A stretch of 64,000 nucleotides of DNA from the NCBI GenBank assembly GCA_017387505.1, contig JAFOFB010000020.1, positions 1 to 64,000 of the forward strand, read 5' to 3'. A model generated the notes under the pieces. That model had not been told where the DNA came from. It saw only the letters and a list, made by a program, of their open reading frames with translations, and made no database searches. The DNA is from Methanocorpusculum sp. Lineage in GTDB: Archaea; Halobacteriota; Methanomicrobia; Methanomicrobiales; Methanocorpusculaceae. A program made the position numbers and the translations under genes. This document shows, in pieces, positions 7,228 through 16,285 of the stretch; position 1 is the first letter of the stretch, and each line of letters opens with the position of its first letter.

Positions 7228-8710
7228 CGTCATCGTCCTCGGCAATACCCACCATTTTCATGAAGTTGGCAAGAATCGAGTCAATAATCATTGAGAGCAG
7301 TTCTTCTTTGTCGCGGACAAGACTGAATGCCTGAAGCGGGATGGACATGGCGGCCATGGTTGCGTGTCCTCCGGCAGATGCTCCCGGAATTCCTGCAAAT
7401 GCCTCCTTTAATACATCTCCGACATGAAGTCTGATGTCTTTGTTTCTGGCGGACAGAATTATTGCAGTGTCTGTAATTCCGTAGACAAGAGCAGTATATA
7501 CTCCTTCAAGATTTAAGAGAAGGTCTGCGGCCTGCGGAATTGCATCACGGTTTCTGACATATCCGACATTCGAGAAGAGGTATCCCTGGCGGATATCGCG
7601 GTTCTGAATTGCTGCTCCCAAGACTTCGATTGTCTCCTGGGAGATGGATGGAGCCATTACAAGCTCTAAGAGCTGTCTGTCTGCGTACGGCAGAAGGAAT
7701 GCTGCGTTGTGTAAGTCCTGCGGGCTTACGTTTCTCTGGAACTCGTGGGTGTCTGCTCTGATACCATAGAAGAGAGCGGTTGCGAGTTTTGTATCAATCG
7801 GGAGGTATAATTCCTGAATGTACTGGGTAAAGATGGAGGCAGTGGCTCCTGCGTCCGGTCTTATATCCATGAAGTCCGGGACATTCTGTCTTTCAATGCC
7901 TTCTGTGCTGTGGTGGTCGATGATGATGTTAATCTTGGTGTCAGCTGTCAGGTCATTGTTCATTCCGGGAGCCACACAGTCGACAAGGGCTGTGTAGTCA
8001 CATTCGGCAAGAACCTCTGCTGTGAGGTGTTCCATTTTAATCTCTAAGAGATTTACGAATGCGCGGTTTTCCTGGTGTCCGATGTTTCCTTCGTAGAGGA
8101 TGCGGCATTTGAGTTTGCCCTTGGATGCTTCTTCTGCAATCGCACTTAAGGCAATCGCACTCGAAATTGCATCCGGGTCCGGGTTTTTGTGGGTGATGAT
8201 TCCAAGTGTTCCTGACCAGGATTCAAGAAGTGAATATAATCTCTGCGCGTTTCTTGACGCGATGAGATTTACCATGTGGTTTACGGCAGATTTTGCAACA
8301 ACAGTCTGTGGATAGAGTACAACGTCTGCTCCTGCATCCGCCATCTGGTTTGATGAGAAGTGATCTAAGGCACGCGCGATGATATTGGATGACGGGAATC
8401 TTGCTCTGATGTGGAGAACTGCTGCGAGGTTTGCATCCTTGTTGGAAGAGAGGATAAATGCTACCTCCGGTTCCGAGATTGTCTCGTAGAACGTTTCATC
8501 CGTCATGTCTCCACGCATTACCTGGTGACGGTGGTCGCGTAAATCGTCGAGACGTTTCTCGTCGTAATCGATAATTAAGACGTTTTCATCCGATTCGTGA
8601 AGTTCTTCCAATACTTTGTATCCGATACTTCCGCAACCGAGGATGATATATTTTATTTTCTTGTTCTTCTGAATAAGGGATAGGGGGGAAACCCCATCTG
8701 TTTCAGCCAT
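7217..8710 (-). CDS. RCK/TrkA-N domain fused to a DHH-DHHA1 phosphoesterase
   Basis: A 497-residue fusion. Residues 20-150 form an RCK (TrkA-N) domain with LGCGSIGYKVLEEL and the NAD-type acidic residue in IIDYD. Residues 165-400 are a DHH phosphoesterase with HKNPDPDA (174-181) and IIDHHST (264-269). The DHHA1 tail has GASAGGHATMA. The tail is acidic. DHH proteins cleave cyclic dinucleotides, nanoRNA or pyrophosphate; an RCK sensor joined to one suggests that a nucleotide or dinucleotide controls its activity. That link is inference. First gene of an operon with mptE and the radical SAM gene. Confidence 0.88.
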   Translation of the reverse strand: MAETDGVSPLSLIQKNKKIKYIILGCGSIGYKVLEELHESDENVLIIDYDEKRLDDLRDHRHQVMRGDMTDETFYETISEPEVAFILSSNKDANLAAVLHIRARFPSSNIIARALDHFSSNQMADAGADVVLYPQTVVAKSAVNHMVNLIASRNAQRLYSLLESWSGTLGIITHKNPDPDAISSAIALSAIAEEASKGKLKCRILYEGNIGHQENRAFVNLLEIKMEHLTAEVLAECDYTALVDCVAPGMNNDLTADTKINIIIDHHSTEGIERQNVPDFMDIRPDAGATASIFTQYIQELYLPIDTKLATALFYGIRADTHEFQRNVSPQDLHNAAFLLPYADRQLLELVMAPSISQETIEVLGAAIQNRDIRQGYLFSNVGYVRNRDAIPQAADLLLNLEGVYTALVYGITDTAIILSARNKDIRLHVGDVLKEAFAGIPGASAGGHATMAAMSIPLQAFSLVRDKEELLSMIIDSILANFMKMVGIAEDDDDEA

Positions 8711-8842
8711 ACCATATCTGTTTGTATCTTGAGATAATAAATCTGCACGTGATGATTGGTTTTGTTGAGCTAAAAAAGAAACTTATAAATATTCATGAGT
8801 TCAATCTATTTAAGTCAAGCTACAAAGAAGCTTGAGTGTACC

Positions 8843-8916
8843 GGGCCCGTGGCTTAGTCAGGAATAGCGTCGGACTCTTAATCCGAATGTCAGGGGTTCA
8901 AATCCCTTCGGGCCCG
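8843..8916 (+). tRNA. tRNA-Lys (CTT), copy 1
   Basis: A complete cloverleaf of 74 nt: acceptor GGGCCCG/CGGGCCC, D arm GCTTAG..GGAATAGC, anticodon stem TCGGA/TCCGA with loop CTCTTAA (anticodon CTT, reads AAG), T arm AGGGG-TTCAAAT-CCCTT, discriminator G. CCA is not encoded. No intron is seen. Confidence 0.95.
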
Positions 8917-9044
8917 CTTGTTTTTCTGTGTTTTCGTAATCTAACTGTTCTGTATCTTTCTGTATCTCTCAGAGTAAATACGCATCATATAAATACTACA
9001 ACATCCTATCTATTTAGGTCAAGCAGATGTTGCTTGAGTGTATC

Positions 9045-9118
9045 GGGCCCGTGGCTTAGTCAGGAATAGCGTCGGACTCTTAATCCGAATGTCAGGGGTT
9101 CAAATCCCTTCGGGCCCG
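9045..9118 (+). tRNA. tRNA-Lys (CTT), copy 2
   Basis: Identical over all 74 bases to the copy at 8843-8916, with a separate promoter. The perfect identity against a partly diverged leader suggests recent duplication or gene conversion. Confidence 0.95.
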
Positions 9119-9143
9119 CTCTTTTTGTTGTTTTTAAAAAAAG

Positions 9144-9773
9144 TTATTTGGAGAGTCTCTGTCCCATTTCGTAGGCTTTCTGACACTCTGTCGGGAATAC
9201 GTCACGTTTTCTTGCTGCTTTGAGTTCAGGGTCGAACATTGAACTTGCGTATTTTGAATAATCGGTGAACTGATAGGTGTCTGTGATGTTTAAAATCTCG
9301 GTGTCCCCGATGAAGAGTTCAAATGCGTTTTTGTCATTCTCTGCACAGTTGTTGTTGAATGACGGATCTGGTGCTCCCATTGTGTAGATTAAACCGACTT
9401 TGATTCTTCTGTCGTATCCGGTCTTTCCTTCTGCCGAGTAGAGGTTTGGCGGGAAGAGGAGGCGTTCATAGAGATTTCTAACTGCTCCGGGTACATCGCT
9501 GTAGTAAATCGGGGCTGAGATTATCACTGCATCTGATGAGAGAATTTCTTCTAAGACATTCGTTAGGTCGTCCTGCACTGCACAGCGGGCAAAACTTTTG
9601 CCGCCTAATAGTTTGCAGGAGAAACAGCTGATACACCCTGAATACGAGAGGTCAAAAAGGTCGAAGCGTTTTGTTTCTGCCCCGGCATCACCAGCTCCTT
9701 TGAGCGCGAAGTCAAGAGCAGTTCCTGAGTTCCAGTCTTTTCTCGGGCTTCCGTTGATTCCTACTACTTTCAT
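9144..9773 (-). CDS. Flavodoxin-fold NAD(P)H/FMN reductase, iron-sulfur flavoprotein type
   Basis: A 209-residue flavoprotein. The FMN phosphate loop is GINGSPRKDWNSGTAL (residues 5-20) and APIYYSDVPGAVRNLYER is the flavodoxin-like isoalloxazine segment. Cysteines C47, C50, C53 and C64 follow the compact pattern of the iron-sulfur flavoproteins (Isf) of methanogens, which use a [4Fe-4S] cluster and FMN for electron transfer, often against oxygen species. ATG 9773 begins exactly at the first beta strand; the longer frame to 9815 adds an unrelated leader. It stands alone, opposite the following gene. Confidence 0.85.
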   Translation of the reverse strand: MKVVGINGSPRKDWNSGTALDFALKGAGDAGAETKRFDLFDLSYSGCISCFSCKLLGGKSFARCAVQDDLTNVLEEILSSDAVIISAPIYYSDVPGAVRNLYERLLFPPNLYSAEGKTGYDRRIKVGLIYTMGAPDPSFNNNCAENDKNAFELFIGDTEILNITDTYQFTDYSKYASSMFDPELKAARKRDVFPTECQKAYEMGQRLSK

Positions 9774-9868
9774 ACTGAAAACATTGTATGCTTTACATAA
9801 TATACTGACGGTCAAACACCATATCTTATATTCTCCAAGTGTCTATTATTGATGTAATCAGATTAGGT

Positions 9869-10417
9869 ATGAAACGTGTCATTAACTATACCTTAAACCA
9901 GAACAAAGGCATTGTTATCCGGATAGATGATACTGCCGTTGAGAAGGTTATGGTGTGGGCTCTTGGAGACGGTGATGAGAAGGATGTTCGGGAAACCATT
10001 GCATACTGGTGCGATACAATCACTGCCGCCGGTGGAAAGAATGCCGCATATCACAAAAACGGGGAGGAGTTCTTTGATATCTATACTCATCTCCAAAGAG
10101 GCGGGGAGCTTCTTTTCCATGACGCTGTTTCAGATAGGACCTATACGTTAACCTGTGACTCTCTTATGGAGGGAATTAAGCTTGCTCTCTATGAATATTA
10201 CTATCGCATATATCAGGAAAACATCGGCACTTTAATTTCAATGGAGCTTTTGAAATATACTGACGGTGTTTATGAGCTTGATTTCCCAAGAGAGAACTGG
10301 AATATGTTTGGAGATTATGCAGTTCAGTTCGCGCTTTTCCATGATGTTTATTACACTCACCATTGTGTGAGAAATCTTGGGAATATCAGAATACATATCC
10401 CGAGATTCAAACCCTGA
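9869..10417 (+). CDS. Hypothetical protein
   Basis: A 182-residue soluble protein that I do not recognise. It has no signal peptide or membrane segment, is rich in Tyr and Phe in its second half (YEYYYRIY; FHDVYYTHH), and lacks nucleotide motifs. The start at 9869 (MKRVINYTL) is preferred because a TATA-like TCTTATATT near 9824-9832 predicts transcription from about 9855; a GTG at 9839 would add ten residues. A hairpin terminator follows. Confidence 0.6.
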   Translation: MKRVINYTLNQNKGIVIRIDDTAVEKVMVWALGDGDEKDVRETIAYWCDTITAAGGKNAAYHKNGEEFFDIYTHLQRGGELLFHDAVSDRTYTLTCDSLMEGIKLALYEYYYRIYQENIGTLISMELLKYTDGVYELDFPRENWNMFGDYAVQFALFHDVYYTHHCVRNLGNIRIHIPRFKP

Positions 10418-10445
10418 GTAAAACCGCTGTCTTTATCTTATTTGA

Positions 10446-10479
10446 AAACCCATTTCCCTATTAACGAAGGGTTTCTTTT
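10446..10479 (+). terminator. Hairpin with T-rich tail
   Basis: AAACCC (10446-10451) pairs with GGGTTT (10469-10474) and is followed by CTTTTA. It lies between the hypothetical gene and the ABC transporter and probably ends the former. Confidence 0.4.
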
Positions 10480-10528
10480 AATGATTTTATTGTTGGGAAT
10501 TCCTTCTTTCATTTGAGGTGTATTTTAC

Positions 10529-11422
10529 ATGAAGAAATCAGTATTTGCAGTGCTTGCAGTATTCCTCCTTGCCGTTCTCTTTGTCGGCGGAGTTTCTGCA
10601 GAGAAAGTTATTGCAGGCGTTGATGATCTCGAGGGAGCAAAGATTGGTGTCCAGCAGGGAACTACTGGAGATATCTATGCAACCGACTACGAGGGTGACG
10701 AGGCAGGAACAACTATTTCTCGTTACTTAAAGGGAGCAGATGCAGTTCAGGCATTAAAGACCAACAAGATTGATTGTGTCATTATCGATAACCTTCCGGC
10801 ACTGAGTTATGTTATTAAGAATCCTGATTTAATGATTCTTGATGACGCTCTTGACGATGTACTTGAGGGTGAGTACTATGGTATCTGTCTGAAAAAGGAC
10901 AGTGAGTTAACCGCAGAAATTAATGATGCCTTATCAAAACTGAAAGCAGATGGTACACTTGATCAGATTGTCAATTACAACACGGAGAAGTTCTTCAGCG
11001 AAGATGGTGTAATTACAACAGAACCATATGTCAAGAAAAATGTTGAGCGCCCGAACGGAGTTCTTGTCATGGCAACCAATGCCGAGTTCGCACCATATGA
11101 GTATTATGATGGTGGAGTTGTTGTTGGTATCGATGCAGATCTTGCTCAGGCAATCTGTGATGAACTTGGCTACGAGTTAAAGATTAATGATATGGGCTTC
11201 GATGCAATTATCCCGGCAGTTGAATCAGGTAAAGCAGATATTGGAGTTTCTGGTATTACTATCACTGAGGACAGATTAAAGAACGTTGACTTCACTGACT
11301 CCTATGCAACTGCAAAGCAGGTTATCATCGTCAAGAACCCTGAGGCAGCCGCATCTCCGGCACCGATCGCAGGACTTCTTGCTGGTCTTGGAGCGGCAGC
11401 ACTTGCCCTCAGAAGACTCTAA
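10529..11422 (+). CDS. Polar amino acid ABC transporter binding protein, lobes in circularly permuted order
   Basis: A 297-residue extracellular solute-binding protein of the SBP_bac_3 family. A signal peptide occupies 1-24. Normally these proteins begin with lobe I (ATNAEF.PYEYYD...), cross to lobe II (LEGAKIGVQQGTTGD...) and return. Here lobe II comes first (about 30-125), then the returning lobe I helix (ELTAEINDALSKLKADGTLDQIV, 126-148), a linker (155-175), and only then the lobe I start (GVLVMATNAEFAPYEYYD to KQVIIVKNPE, 177-271). The ligand residues are all kept: the Arg in ITEDRLKNVDF, GTTGD, and the Asp in CVIIDN. The tail has PAPI, a hydrophobic run and RR, like an archaeal C-terminal anchor or sorting signal. 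First gene of the transporter operon. Confidence 0.9.
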   Translation: MKKSVFAVLAVFLLAVLFVGGVSAEKVIAGVDDLEGAKIGVQQGTTGDIYATDYEGDEAGTTISRYLKGADAVQALKTNKIDCVIIDNLPALSYVIKNPDLMILDDALDDVLEGEYYGICLKKDSELTAEINDALSKLKADGTLDQIVNYNTEKFFSEDGVITTEPYVKKNVERPNGVLVMATNAEFAPYEYYDGGVVVGIDADLAQAICDELGYELKINDMGFDAIIPAVESGKADIGVSGITITEDRLKNVDFTDSYATAKQVIIVKNPEAAASPAPIAGLLAGLGAAALALRRL

Positions 11423-11430
11423 TTTTTTTT
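11423..11430 (+). terminator. T-run after the binding-protein gene
   Basis: Eight T residues directly after the stop codon. Partial termination here would give more binding protein than permease, a common arrangement. Confidence 0.45.
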
Positions 11431-11488
11431 ATTTTCTGAAACTTACAAGTAACAATTATTATTGTCTAATAGAACCAACAGTTACAGA

Positions 11489-12274
11489 ATGGTTCTTGAA
11501 TTTTCAAAGAAGTCTGCACTTAAGGCATTCATTGCTGTCCTTGCTGTACTTCTTTTGGTCACTGTCGTTGTATCTCCTGCTGCAGCAGAGGGACAGACCT
11601 TCACCGAGAAGTTCTATCAGAACTTTATCGAAGATGACCGGTATCAATATCTCTTAACCGGTCTGCAGAATACTCTGATTATCACATTCTTCTCACTGAT
11701 TCTCGGTTTAGTGCTTGGTTCGTTAATCGCTGTTGTGAGAACTGTTCACGACATGAAGGGAAAGCTGAAGCTTTTAAATCTTGTATGCTGCGGCTACTTA
11801 ACCGTCATTCGCGGAACTCCGGTCTTAATTCAGCTGCTTATCATCTACTTCGTCATATTTGCATCTGTTGATATCGCTTTAGTCCCTGTTGCAATCGTTG
11901 CATTCGGTCTGAACTCTGCCGCATATATTGCAGAGATTATCCGTGCAGGAATTAATGCAGTTCCAAAGGGACAGTTCGAGGCAGGTTCAAGTTTAGGACT
12001 TCCTTTTGCAATTACGATGATTACAATCATCCTGCCGCAGGCAGTCAAGAACATCCTGCCGGCTCTTTGTAACGAAGGAATTGTTCTCTTAAAGGAAACC
12101 TCTGTTTCCGGTTACATTGGTTTAATTGATTTAACCAAGGGAGGAGATATCATCCGCAGTCAGACCTATGAAGCATTCATGCCGTACATTGCTGTTGCTT
12201 TAATCTACCTGACTGTTGTCGTAATCTTAACACACTTTGTCAAGAAACTTGAGGTGAAGTTAAATGCCAGCTAA
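11489..12274 (+). CDS. Amino acid ABC transporter permease
   Basis: A 261-residue membrane subunit of the HisM/GlnP type. About five membrane segments follow residue 50, and the coupling (EAA) loop reads [30 protein letters not shown]. Unusually, the protein starts with a signal-peptide-like stretch (basic FSKKSALK, hydrophobic core, then SPAAAEG) before the common [20 protein letters not shown] entry helix. This may be left from an ancestor in which a binding protein was fused in front of the permease. ATG 11489 is used; the TTG at 11462 lies in the AT-rich leader. Overlaps the ATPase gene by 11 bases. Confidence 0.9.
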   Translation: MVLEFSKKSALKAFIAVLAVLLLVTVVVSPAAAEGQTFTEKFYQNFIEDDRYQYLLTGLQNTLIITFFSLILGLVLGSLIAVVRTVHDMKGKLKLLNLVCCGYLTVIRGTPVLIQLLIIYFVIFASVDIALVPVAIVAFGLNSAAYIAEIIRAGINAVPKGQFEAGSSLGLPFAITMITIILPQAVKNILPALCNEGIVLLKETSVSGYIGLIDLTKGGDIIRSQTYEAFMPYIAVALIYLTVVVILTHFVKKLEVKLNAS

Positions 12275-13007
12275 GGGAAATGTCTTAATCGAAGTAAAAG
12301 GTCTTCGCAAATCATTCGGAGACAATGAGGTCTTAAAGGGAATTGACACAACTGTCTGCGAAGGCGAAGTTATCGCAATTGTTGGACCTTCCGGATGCGG
12401 AAAATCTACCTTCCTTCGTTCATTAAATCTCCTTGAAGTACCAACAGGGGGTCAGATTCTTTTCGAAGGTGTTGATATCACAGACAAGTCTGTAAACATC
12501 AACAAAATGCGTGAAAAAATCGGAATGGTTTTCCAGCAGTTCAACCTCTTCCCGAACATGACTGTCAAGGAAAACATCATGCTCGCTCCGGTCCGCTTAA
12601 AAATAATGAGCAAAGAAGAGGCATCAAAGAAGGCTGACGAGCTCTTAAAGAGAATCGGTCTTTCCGACAAAGCAGATGCACGCCCAAGTCAGCTTTCCGG
12701 AGGTCAGCAGCAGAGAATCGCTATCATCCGTTCTCTTGCGATGAACCCGGATGTCATGCTTTTTGATGAACCGACCTCTGCACTTGATCCTGAAATGGTC
12801 GGCGAAGTGTTAAGTCTTATGAAGGACCTGGCAGAGTCTGGAATGACTATGATGATTGTAACTCATGAAATGGGATTCGCACGCGAAGTCGCAGACCGTG
12901 TTTTCTTCATCAACGACGGTGTAATTCAGGAAGAAAACACCCCGCAGGAGTTCTTCTCAAATCCGAAGAACCCAAGATTAAAAGAGTTCCTTTCAAAGGT
13001 TCTCTAA
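12264..13007 (+). CDS. Amino acid ABC transporter ATPase
   Basis: A 247-residue ATP-binding subunit of the GlnQ/HisP type that powers the permease encoded just upstream. Walker [10 protein letters not shown] at 41-49, Q-loop VFQQFNLFP near 89-97, signature LSGGQQQR at 144-151, Walker B VMLFDEP at 164-170, switch histidine in VTHEMGFA. Full family length. The 11-base overlap with the permease gene points to coupled translation. Substrate is probably a polar amino acid, by family. Confidence 0.95.
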   Translation: MPAKGNVLIEVKGLRKSFGDNEVLKGIDTTVCEGEVIAIVGPSGCGKSTFLRSLNLLEVPTGGQILFEGVDITDKSVNINKMREKIGMVFQQFNLFPNMTVKENIMLAPVRLKIMSKEEASKKADELLKRIGLSDKADARPSQLSGGQQQRIAIIRSLAMNPDVMLFDEPTSALDPEMVGEVLSLMKDLAESGMTMMIVTHEMGFAREVADRVFFINDGVIQEENTPQEFFSNPKNPRLKEFLSKVL

Positions 13008-13008
13008 C

Positions 13009-13016
13009 TTTTTTTT
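13009..13016 (+). terminator. T-run after the ABC transporter operon
   Basis: Eight T residues start two bases after the ATPase stop codon. Confidence 0.55.
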
Positions 13017-13130
13017 GTTCGCAGTTTTCCACTGTCGAAAATCGCCTGTTCATACTCATAAAAAACAGCTCTCTCACTGATAGTTAGCAAGTGTTATTTA
13101 TTTCAAAAATCCATTAATAGATACAGACTT

Positions 13131-14339
13131 ATGGACCGTGACTATCAACCAATCAACCTCAAAGATGTCTTAATCGAAATGAAAGACATCTCCGAACTTG
13201 CGGTTGATCTGGCTTACTCGGCCGTGCTTTTTGAAAGCAGTGCCATCGCTGACGAAGTAATCGAGCTCGAAGAACAGATGAACGACCTGGTGTATCAGGC
13301 AAGAATCACCAGCATGATGAGTGTCAGAAGAATCGAAGAGACCGAACCAATGAGTGGTCTCTTACAGCTTGCAGAAGCTTCCCAGCGCATCTCAAACCAT
13401 GCAGCAGACATCGGCAAAAACATCATGCGCCATGTCTCCTTCCCTGCAAACTTAAGACGCGCTCTTCCTGACGCAGAAGAAGCAACACACAGAACTGTTG
13501 TCATGCCGGACAGTCCTCTTGACGGGGCACGCATTGGAGATATAAAACTCCAGTCTGCAACAGGAATCCGCATCATCATGATTCGCCGCCTGCAGCAGAG
13601 AATCTATGACCCTGACAAACATGCCGTTCTTCGTGCAGGCGATGTATTAATCGGCAGAGGTCCCGACTATGGATTCCCTGAACTTTGCAGACTTGCAGGT
13701 CAGCCGGAACCAAACGATGATGAACTAACAAAAGAGTCAATCAGTGATCTTGACCGTGCAGCACAGCTCATGATTGAGATGAAAAACATCAGTGAACTCG
13801 CTGTAGGTCTTGCATACTCATCCCTCCTTCACGAAAACTTAGACCTCGCAAACGAAGTCGTAGCTTTAGAAGAAGAGCTTGATGATATGCGTCTTCAGCT
13901 TGACCTGTGGACACTTCAGGCAGCCAAAAAGACTGACGATGTTGCAAGTCTTCGCGGAATGTTTTACATGTCATCTTTTGCTGAATCCATTTCAGACGCT
14001 GCATGTTCTATCGCTGATGTGGTCATTCGCGAAATTGATGTTCCGCCAATCATCAAACGTATTGTCAGAGAATCCGATGAAGTCATATCCTGGGTCACGG
14101 TTGGAAAAGGCTCTGCATTAGACGGCAAAGCCTTAGCAGAAAGCAAAGTCGGTTCTGTTACAGGAATGGTTATCATCGCCATCAAACACGAGAACCGCTG
14201 GATTTACCGTCCAAGCAGAAACGTCGTACTCCATGCAGGAGATCTTCTTGTATCCCGCGGAAGACGCGACGGTGAAGAAAAACTGTACGGCCTTTGCGGT
14301 GCAGATATCGAAGAACTGGAAGAGTTCGAAGAGGAATAA
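13131..14339 (+). CDS. Tandem PhoU / TrkA_C regulatory protein
   Basis: A 402-residue cytoplasmic protein made of two similar halves. Each half has a PhoU-like helical bundle (about 8-110 and 213-310, both with IEMK.ISELAV.LAYS) followed by a TrkA_C/RCK_C domain (about 125-200 and 320-392, each with S.LDG..(I/L)....G..I..I......(Y)P...(V)LHAGD.L..RG). The family (COG3273 type) is found in archaea and is thought to regulate potassium transport. No channel gene adjoins it here. Only 8 bases separate it from the DHH nuclease gene, so the two are probably one transcript. Confidence 0.85.
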   Translation: MDRDYQPINLKDVLIEMKDISELAVDLAYSAVLFESSAIADEVIELEEQMNDLVYQARITSMMSVRRIEETEPMSGLLQLAEASQRISNHAADIGKNIMRHVSFPANLRRALPDAEEATHRTVVMPDSPLDGARIGDIKLQSATGIRIIMIRRLQQRIYDPDKHAVLRAGDVLIGRGPDYGFPELCRLAGQPEPNDDELTKESISDLDRAAQLMIEMKNISELAVGLAYSSLLHENLDLANEVVALEEELDDMRLQLDLWTLQAAKKTDDVASLRGMFYMSSFAESISDAACSIADVVIREIDVPPIIKRIVRESDEVISWVTVGKGSALDGKALAESKVGSVTGMVIIAIKHENRWIYRPSRNVVLHAGDLLVSRGRRDGEEKLYGLCGADIEELEEFEEE

Positions 14340-14347
14340 ACATAAAC

Positions 14348-16189
14348 ATGACAGAAATGGTATACCGGCTTGGCCCGGGATGTGAAGTAGATGACGTTGT
14401 CGAAGGCAACATCTACATTGGAAAAGTCCAGGGATTCGCAACCTTTGGTACATTTGTTCAGTTAAACGACAAGACCAAAGGTCTTCTCCACAAAAGCAAC
14501 GTAAAGACCGAAAAGAAGGAACGCGATACAATTCTCGTCCTCGTCAACCAGATTCGCCCGAATGGAAACATTGACCTTCGCGAAGTTATCATGGAAGAGG
14601 GAAGCTACGAGACTAAACTTGTCTCAAAGAAGGTTGTAATCTCCAAGCTTTCTGACCTTAGAAACAAACTTGGAAGAAACATCACTGTCGAAGCTGATGT
14701 TGTCCAGATTAAGCAGACTTCAGGTCCTACTATCTTTACCGTTTGTGATGAGATCGGAACCGAGGACGCTGCCGCATTTACCGAGGCAGGAGTTCGTTCC
14801 TATCCGGAAGTTCAGTTAGGAGATGTTGTCCGCATCTTTGGAGAGGCAAACAAGAGAAACAATCAGGTCCAGATTGAAGTCTCTGACATGATTATCTTAA
14901 GAGGTGAGGAAGCAGACCACGTCAGAGCACGCATTAACCGTGCATTAGAAGAGCGTGCAGAGCCGCCGACAGAAGTCGAACCTCTCGTTGACTCCGAGGT
15001 TCTCCGTGCTCTCTGGCCTGAGATGAGAAAACTTGCCAAGATTGTCCGCCGTGCAGTTTTAACTCAGCAGCCGATTATCCTTCGCCACCACGCAGATGCT
15101 GACGGTATCTGTGCGGCAGTATCAGTCGAGACCGCAGTTCTCCAGTACATCAGAGAGAACGGCGGAGATCCTGACATGGATAACTTACTCTTCCGCCGTT
15201 CTCCGTCGAAGGCTCCGTTCTATGAGATTGAGGATGTCACTCGTGACCTTGACATGATGCTCAAAGACAATGTCCGCTTTGGTCAGAAGTTCCCGCTTAT
15301 CCTGTTAATGGACAACGGTTCGACCGAGGAAGACATGCCGTCTTACAAGATGACCGAGGTTTACAACCTTGATGTTATCGTAGCAGACCACCACCACCCG
15401 GACGACACAATCGATAAGTATCTCTTAGCACACGTTAACCCGTACCATGTCGGAGGAGACTTTGGTGTAACGGCTGGTATGCTTGGAACTGAAATTGCAC
15501 GCCTTATCTTCCCTGGAATTGAGAAGAAGATTCTCCACTTCCCGGCTGTTGCAGGAGTTGCAGACCGTTCCGAGGCTCCGGAACTCCAGCAGTACCTTGC
15601 TTTAATCGAAGGCAAGTACACAATCGACCAGTGCCGTGACATGGCTCTTGCATTGGATTACGAGCAGTACTGGCTTAGATTCAACGACGGACGCGAAATT
15701 GTTAAGGATATCTTAAACATCAACAATGCAGAAGACCGTCATAACCGTTTAGTTGCTCTGTTAGTCGAAGAGGCAAACACTGCAATTAATGAGCAGGTAG
15801 AGACTATGATGCCGCACGTAAAAGAACAGGTGTTAGAGTCTGGTGCCCGTCTCTTCCAGGCGGATGTGGAGATGTTTGCACACCGTTTCACCTTCCCGCC
15901 GCCGGGTAAGTCCTCAGGCGAGGTTCACGATGTTCTCTGCAAGAAGTATGCAGGTGAGCCAATCGTTACATTAGGTTTTGGTCCTGACTTCGCAGTTATT
16001 CGTTCCCGCGGTGTTTTAATGAACATCCCGCAGATGGTTCGCTCTATGCGCTATGAGATGCCTGGAGCAGGTATCTCCGGCGGAGGCCACCTCATTGTCG
16101 GCAGTATCAAGTTTGTGGAAGGTATGCGGTCTGAGGTTATTGCCAAGATGATCGAGAAAATCTCTGAGCTCGGCGTAGAACAACTCTAA
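14348..16189 (+). CDS. RecJ-like DHH nuclease with S1 and OB domains
   Basis: A 613-residue protein. Order: S1 RNA-binding domain (about 10-80, with GKVQGFATFGTFVQL), OB-fold domain (about 105-185), DHH core (about 240-460, RHHADADGICAA and VADHHHPDD) and DHHA1 (AGISGGGHLIVGS). This layout is that of the archaeal COG1107 proteins related to GAN/RecJ, 5'-3' single-strand exonucleases of DNA or RNA in replication and repair. The ATG at 14348 follows the PhoU gene by 8 bases and begins just before the S1 fold; a longer frame from 14294 lies inside the upstream gene. Confidence 0.9.
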   Translation: MTEMVYRLGPGCEVDDVVEGNIYIGKVQGFATFGTFVQLNDKTKGLLHKSNVKTEKKERDTILVLVNQIRPNGNIDLREVIMEEGSYETKLVSKKVVISKLSDLRNKLGRNITVEADVVQIKQTSGPTIFTVCDEIGTEDAAAFTEAGVRSYPEVQLGDVVRIFGEANKRNNQVQIEVSDMIILRGEEADHVRARINRALEERAEPPTEVEPLVDSEVLRALWPEMRKLAKIVRRAVLTQQPIILRHHADADGICAAVSVETAVLQYIRENGGDPDMDNLLFRRSPSKAPFYEIEDVTRDLDMMLKDNVRFGQKFPLILLMDNGSTEEDMPSYKMTEVYNLDVIVADHHHPDDTIDKYLLAHVNPYHVGGDFGVTAGMLGTEIARLIFPGIEKKILHFPAVAGVADRSEAPELQQYLALIEGKYTIDQCRDMALALDYEQYWLRFNDGREIVKDILNINNAEDRHNRLVALLVEEANTAINEQVETMMPHVKEQVLESGARLFQADVEMFAHRFTFPPPGKSSGEVHDVLCKKYAGEPIVTLGFGPDFAVIRSRGVLMNIPQMVRSMRYEMPGAGISGGGHLIVGSIKFVEGMRSEVIAKMIEKISELGVEQL

Positions 16190-16196
16190 CCGAATC

Positions 16197-16206
16197 TTTT
16201 TTTTTT
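16197..16206 (+). terminator. T-run after the DHH nuclease
   Basis: Ten T residues shortly after the stop codon end the PhoU-DHH transcript. Confidence 0.6.
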
Positions 16207-16285
16207 AATCTTCAGTGTGGATTTACGTACTGTAACAGAATCTATTTATATTTATATGTCGAATATTTACTAGAGGTAAGTCACA

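Larger units (their letters stand above)
8806..9118 (+). repeat. Tandem duplication carrying the tRNA-Lys genes
   Basis: Two units, 8806-8916 and 9010-9118, share the leader CTATTTARGTCAAGC...GCTTGAGTGTA followed by an identical tRNA. Each copy has its own TATA box upstream (ACTTATAAAT near 8781; CATATAAATA near 8986). The leader halves TCAAGC and GCTTGA are complementary, so the precursor 5' end may fold into a hairpin. Confidence 0.8.
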
